Shown here piece by piece: positions 15,574-19,336 of a DNA stretch of 19,336 nt; the stretch's first letter is position 1; each line of letters starts with the position of its first letter. This stretch comes from Dysgonamonadaceae bacterium (lineage in GTDB: Bacteria; Bacteroidota; Bacteroidia; Bacteroidales; Azobacteroidaceae): positions 1-19,336 of the forward strand of contig JAISNS010000209.1 in the NCBI GenBank assembly GCA_031276105.1, given 5' to 3'. The notes under the pieces are model-generated. The model was not told the DNA's origin. It saw nothing but the letters and a program-made list of their open reading frames with translations, and searched no databases. A program made the position numbers and the translations under genes.

Positions 15574-18500
15574 ATGAAGACATACAAATGGGCGAATAAT
15601 ATTGTTGGCTGGATGGTTTTTACCATTGCCATAGCGACTTATCTCCTTACCATCGAACCTACCGCCAGTTTCTGGGACTGCGGTGAATTTATCGCATCGG
15701 CTTTCAAATTGGAAGTAGGGCACCCTCCCGGAAATCCTATCTTTATGCTGGTCGGAAACCTGTTTACTCAACTGACTTCCGAACTTTCGCAAAAAGCATT
15801 GATGATCAATGTCATGTCGGCTACATTCAGCGCTTTGACAATATTGTTCCTCTTTTGGACAATTACTCACCTGACGCGAAAATTACTCCTGCCCGAAGGC
15901 GGAGAAACAATTAAACCCCGGCAATTAATCACGATTCTCGGAGCCGGAGCAGTAGGCGCTTTGGCTTATACCTTTTCCGATACCTTCTGGTTTTCGGCGG
16001 TGGAAGGCGAAGTATATGCCTTTTCCTCCCTGATGACGGCAGTCGTATTCTGGCTGATTCTGAAATGGGAAGATTTGGCCGACGAGCCTTATTCCAACCG
16101 CTGGCTGATTCTGATTGCCTATTTAATGGGCGTTTCGATAGCCGTCCATTTATTAAACCTCCTGTGTATCCCTGCGATTGTACTGGTCTATTATTTCCGC
16201 AAAAATCCCCATTCGACCTTAAAAGGAGCTTTATGGGCTTTATTAATATCGTTCGGCCTCATCGCCGTTATCCTTTACGGACTGGTGCAGGGCATTATGG
16301 AAGTCTGCGGATGGTTCGAACTCCTGTTTGTTAACGGATTCGGATTTTCCTACAACTCGGGCGTTGCATTTTACGTTGTCCTCATATTCGGCCTCTTAGC
16401 TTGGAGTATATGGGAAACCATGCGGAAAAATCAACATCCGGCGCGTGGAAAAATCGCCTTCCTCGCAGTTGTTTTTTTATTAGGAATCCCGTTTTTCGGC
16501 AGAAACTATATCCTCGGCGCCCTGCTGACGGTAGCATTAGCGATTTTCCTTTTCCAGTACAAAAAAATCACGCCGGTCGCATTAAACACCCTCTTAGTCG
16601 GCTTATTAGTCATCACTATCGGATATTCGTCCTATGCCTTGATCATGATCCGCTCTTCGGCCAATACGCCGATGGATCAAAATTCGCCGGAAGATATTTT
16701 TACCCTCCGATCCTACCTGAGCCGCGAACAGTACGGCGAAGTACCCCTGTTTTACGGACAAACCTTTGTTTCCGAACTCAAATACAATACCGACGGCACC
16801 CCTGCCAAAACAGATAAAGAAACCATTTGGACGCAAATCGCTAAAAAAAATCCGTCCGAAAAAGACAAATACGACGGTTCGGAAAAGAAAAAACAATACG
16901 AATACGTCGATGAATTAAATATGCTCTTCCCCCGGATGCACAGTTCCGATCCCCGTCATATTCAGGTTTATAAGGAATGGACGAACTTTGAAGGACGGCG
17001 GGTGGAAGTGAAAACGCCGCAGGGAAACAAATGGGTGCAAAAACCAACCTTCGGGGAAAACCTGAAATTCTTTTTCTCCTATCAGGTCAATTTCATGTAC
17101 TGGCGCTATTTTATGTGGAATTTCTCCGGAAGACAAAATGATATTCAGGGAAGCGGCGATCTCCTGAACGGCAACTGGATTACCGGCATTAAATTCGTTG
17201 ACGAAAAAATATTGGGTCGAGGCCCGCAGGATGATATGCCCGACAGCATAGCTAAAAACAAAGGACACAACAAATACTATATGTTGCCTTTACTGTTAGG
17301 TATTTTGGGTATTTTCTTCCAAGTTTTCGACAAGAAAAAGGGCGTTGAACAATTTTGGGTCACCTTCCTGCTTTTCTTTATGACCGGGTTGGCGATTGTC
17401 GTATATTTGAATCAAACGCCTAACCAGCCGCGCGAAAGAGATTATGCCTATGCCGCCTCTTTCTATGCGTTTTGTATCTGGATAGGGCTGGGAACTGCCG
17501 GAGTCATCAAAGGATTGAATAAAAATCTTAAATTGCCCGAACTTCCGGCGGCTATCGGAGGCGTCATCCTCTGCCTGTTGATTCCCTTTCAAATGGCTTC
17601 ACAAAACTGGGACGACCACAATCGCTCCAAGCGTTACCTTACGCGCGATTTCGGTTATAATTACCTGACTACCTGCGAACCGAATGCCATCATCTTTACC
17701 AATGGAGATAACGATACTTTCCCTCTCTGGTATGGACAGGAAGTAGAAGGCTATCGCACCGACGTGCGCGTATGCAATCTGAGTTACCTGCAAACCGACT
17801 GGTACATCGATCAGATGAAACGTCAAGCCTACGAATCCGAACCCCTGCCCATTGACTGGCAAAAGTACGATTATAAACAAGGTAAAAACGAAATAGCCCA
17901 TATCATTCCTCGAACCGGCGACGCTTGGGATATCGGCCGGGTATTGGACTGGGTCAAATCGGAAGACAAGCGTACGAAACAGATTCGCTTGCAGGGAGGA
18001 GTACAGGAAGTCACCCATGTACGCACTCAGCGGATAGTCATTCCGGTTGACACGGAAAAAATCGCTGCTTCCGGTCGCCTGAAACCGGAAGACATAGCCC
18101 GGATTACCGGCGATATACGAATCAATTTCGGAGAAATGAACGACAGTCTGAGAGAACGGAAAATTCCGGCAAAGAGTTATCTGACGAAGCAAGAGATGAT
18201 GATACTGGATATGTTGAAAAACAATTCCGACTGGTCGCGCCCGATCTATTATGCAATCACCGTCGGGTCGGATATGTACCTGCGTTTGGATGATTATTTC
18301 CGGCAGGATGGAATTGCCTATCGCATTATGCCGTTTCAAACTTTCGGAGAAATTGATACGGAGGCGATGTACACGAACTTGCTCAAAAAATACCGTTGGG
18401 GTAATCTGGAAGAACCGGGATTGTATTTGGATGAAAACACTTCGCGGATGGCGCGGACGTTCCGTATCCTGTTCGGCTCATTAGCCCGTAACCTGATTAA

Positions 18501-18894
18501 TGAGCGCGACACGGCAAAGACAAAAGAAGTGTTGGACTATTGCCTGAAAGTAATCCCGTCCTACAACGTTCCCCACGATTTTTATTCATCCGCTCCCTTA
18601 GCCGAAGCATATAACCGGATTGGAGAAATAGAGAAAGCTACGGAATTATATACAGATTTGGCCGAACTTATTACGGGAAATTTGAACTGGTATTCCCGCC
18701 TGACGGATCGACAATATGCCGGTATTTTTAGCGAAGTACACACGGATATCAGCGAATTGCAATCAATTCTTCTTTTCTTTTATCACAACAATAAGGAGTT
18801 ATACGAACAGTATGCACCGGAATTTGAACAGTATTATTCACGCTATGAACAATTTGCAAACCGCGTGCAAAAAATGGGGGGCGCTAATCGATAA
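15574..18894 (+). CDS. DUF2723 / TMEM260-like membrane protein, probable protein O-mannosyltransferase family
   Basis: This 1106-residue polytopic inner-membrane protein has the DUF2723 domain at its N-terminus: first helix at about 10-27, then the family motif EPTASFWDCGEFIASAF (28-44, with acidic Asp35 and Glu38) and VGHPPGNPIF (48-57). Many hydrophobic helices follow to about residue 350, then a soluble stretch, further helices around 565-675 including LNQTPNQPRERDYAYAASFY, the segment NGDNDTFPLWYGQEVEG, and a helical TPR-like C-terminus (about 960-1100). The human member TMEM260 is a protein O-mannosyltransferase, so a lipid-linked-sugar glycosyltransferase acting on exported proteins is the best guess. 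It has its own promoter and is five bases from the next gene. Confidence 0.88.
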   Translation: MKTYKWANNIVGWMVFTIAIATYLLTIEPTASFWDCGEFIASAFKLEVGHPPGNPIFMLVGNLFTQLTSELSQKALMINVMSATFSALTILFLFWTITHLTRKLLLPEGGETIKPRQLITILGAGAVGALAYTFSDTFWFSAVEGEVYAFSSLMTAVVFWLILKWEDLADEPYSNRWLILIAYLMGVSIAVHLLNLLCIPAIVLVYYFRKNPHSTLKGALWALLISFGLIAVILYGLVQGIMEVCGWFELLFVNGFGFSYNSGVAFYVVLIFGLLAWSIWETMRKNQHPARGKIAFLAVVFLLGIPFFGRNYILGALLTVALAIFLFQYKKITPVALNTLLVGLLVITIGYSSYALIMIRSSANTPMDQNSPEDIFTLRSYLSREQYGEVPLFYGQTFVSELKYNTDGTPAKTDKETIWTQIAKKNPSEKDKYDGSEKKKQYEYVDELNMLFPRMHSSDPRHIQVYKEWTNFEGRRVEVKTPQGNKWVQKPTFGENLKFFFSYQVNFMYWRYFMWNFSGRQNDIQGSGDLLNGNWITGIKFVDEKILGRGPQDDMPDSIAKNKGHNKYYMLPLLLGILGIFFQVFDKKKGVEQFWVTFLLFFMTGLAIVVYLNQTPNQPRERDYAYAASFYAFCIWIGLGTAGVIKGLNKNLKLPELPAAIGGVILCLLIPFQMASQNWDDHNRSKRYLTRDFGYNYLTTCEPNAIIFTNGDNDTFPLWYGQEVEGYRTDVRVCNLSYLQTDWYIDQMKRQAYESEPLPIDWQKYDYKQGKNEIAHIIPRTGDAWDIGRVLDWVKSEDKRTKQIRLQGGVQEVTHVRTQRIVIPVDTEKIAASGRLKPEDIARITGDIRINFGEMNDSLRERKIPAKSYLTKQEMMILDMLKNNSDWSRPIYYAITVGSDMYLRLDDYFRQDGIAYRIMPFQTFGEIDTEAMYTNLLKKYRWGNLEEPGLYLDENTSRMARTFRILFGSLARNLINERDTAKTKEVLDYCLKVIPSYNVPHDFYSSAPLAEAYNRIGEIEKATELYTDLAELITGNLNWYSRLTDRQYAGIFSEVHTDISELQSILLFFYHNNKELYEQYAPEFEQYYSRYEQFANRVQKMGGANR

Positions 18895-18899
18895 ATTAT

Positions 18900-19336
18900 A
18901 TGTTGATTGAACAGCCGCCCTTTTTCTATCGTATTTTTTTTCCGGGAGCCGTTTGGCGTTTCAATACGGATAAAAAAACAGTATATCTGACTTTTGACGA
19001 CGGGCCTATCCCCGAAATTACCCCCTGGGTGCTTGATTTGCTGGAGAAGTACAATATAAAAGCTACTTTTTTCTGCGTAGGCGATAATGTCCGCAAATAT
19101 CCCGAAACATATCAAATGCTCATCGACCGGGGGCATCTGGTAGGAAATCATACCTTCCATCACCTGCAAGGCTTGCGATCTCGCACCAAAAGTTACTGTC
19201 AAGACGTGGAAGAAGCGGCACAGTTGATCGACAGCAATCTTTTCCGCCCGCCTCACGGACATTTGCGCATCCGTCAATTCCTTAAAATGCGGAAAAACTA
19301 CCGGGTCGTTCTCTGGGATGTGGTAACCCGTGATTA
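18900..19336 (+). CDS. Polysaccharide deacetylase (NodB domain), 5' part only
   Basis: The reading frame starts at the ATG at 18900, five bases after the DUF2723 stop, and runs off the window after 145 codons without a stop. The NodB homology motifs are all in order: TFDDGP (31-36, catalytic base and metal Asp), GNHTFHH (82-88, metal-binding histidines), RPPHG (116-120) and LWDVVTRD (138-145). Enzymes of this family remove N- or O-acetyl groups from cell-surface polysaccharides or peptidoglycan using a divalent metal. The N-terminus MLIEQPPFFYRIFFPG has no cleavable signal peptide that I can see. It is probably co-transcribed with the DUF2723 gene; the exact substrate is unknown. Confidence 0.9.
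   Translation, partial: MLIEQPPFFYRIFFPGAVWRFNTDKKTVYLTFDDGPIPEITPWVLDLLEKYNIKATFFCVGDNVRKYPETYQMLIDRGHLVGNHTFHHLQGLRSRTKSYCQDVEEAAQLIDSNLFRPPHGHLRIRQFLKMRKNYRVVLWDVVTRD

Overview
The window holds an almost complete molybdenum nitrogenase (nif) operon, a short ModE-type regulator/ABC transporter operon that probably serves molybdate uptake, a repeat-rich gap between the two, and the start of an unrelated envelope-glycan gene pair. The host is probably a Bacteroidota member, likely Bacteroidales. Three things point there: the DUF2723/TMEM260-like gene and a polysaccharide deacetylase of the kind common in that phylum; a Bacteroidota-type promoter (TTG, then TAtcTTTG) in front of the former; and A-rich leaders in place of Shine-Dalgarno sites. 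The nitrogenase proteins themselves resemble those of anaerobic Firmicutes (Clostridium pasteurianum-like NifD and NifK), so the cluster was probably acquired from, or shares ancestry with, that lineage.

Layout. Positions 12204 down to 4 (minus strand) read nifH-nifI1-nifI2-nifD-nifK-nifE-nifN-nifB-[2Fe-2S] ferredoxin-nifV-nifA-GNAT, with gaps of 2-33 bases or short overlaps throughout, so it is very likely one operon. NifH and NifDK form the enzyme; NifE, NifN, NifB and NifV make FeMo-cofactor; NifI1/NifI2 are PII-like proteins for post-translational switch-off; NifA is the sigma-54 activator, encoded at the distal end of its own probable target operon. nifU, nifS, a separate nifX and draT/draG are not in the window.

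Positions 12205-13177 carry no convincing gene. The nif-proximal part holds a sigma-54-like -24/-12 promoter about 35 bases before nifH and two upstream copies of a 15-base box. Beyond these lie a nested set of short 3-base-loop hairpins (about 12558-12812) and a five-unit 41-42 bp tandem array, each unit containing a hairpin (12963-13169).

Positions 15319 down to 13178 (minus strand) read modE-like regulator, FecCD-type permease, ABC ATPase. No substrate-binding protein is encoded. A second sigma-54-like promoter lies just before the regulator and is again preceded by two copies of the same 15-base box.

Positions 15574 to 19336 (plus strand) hold a DUF2723 membrane protein (probable protein O-mannosyltransferase family) with its own housekeeping promoter, then a NodB-type polysaccharide deacetylase cut off by the window end.

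The most interesting signal is the four-copy box (consensus on the minus strand TTTCCTACATTTTTG) placed about 100-170 bases upstream of both putative sigma-54 promoters. It suggests an undescribed enhancer that ties nitrogenase expression to molybdenum uptake in this lineage. The binding protein (NifA, the ModE-like protein or another) cannot be decided from sequence alone.
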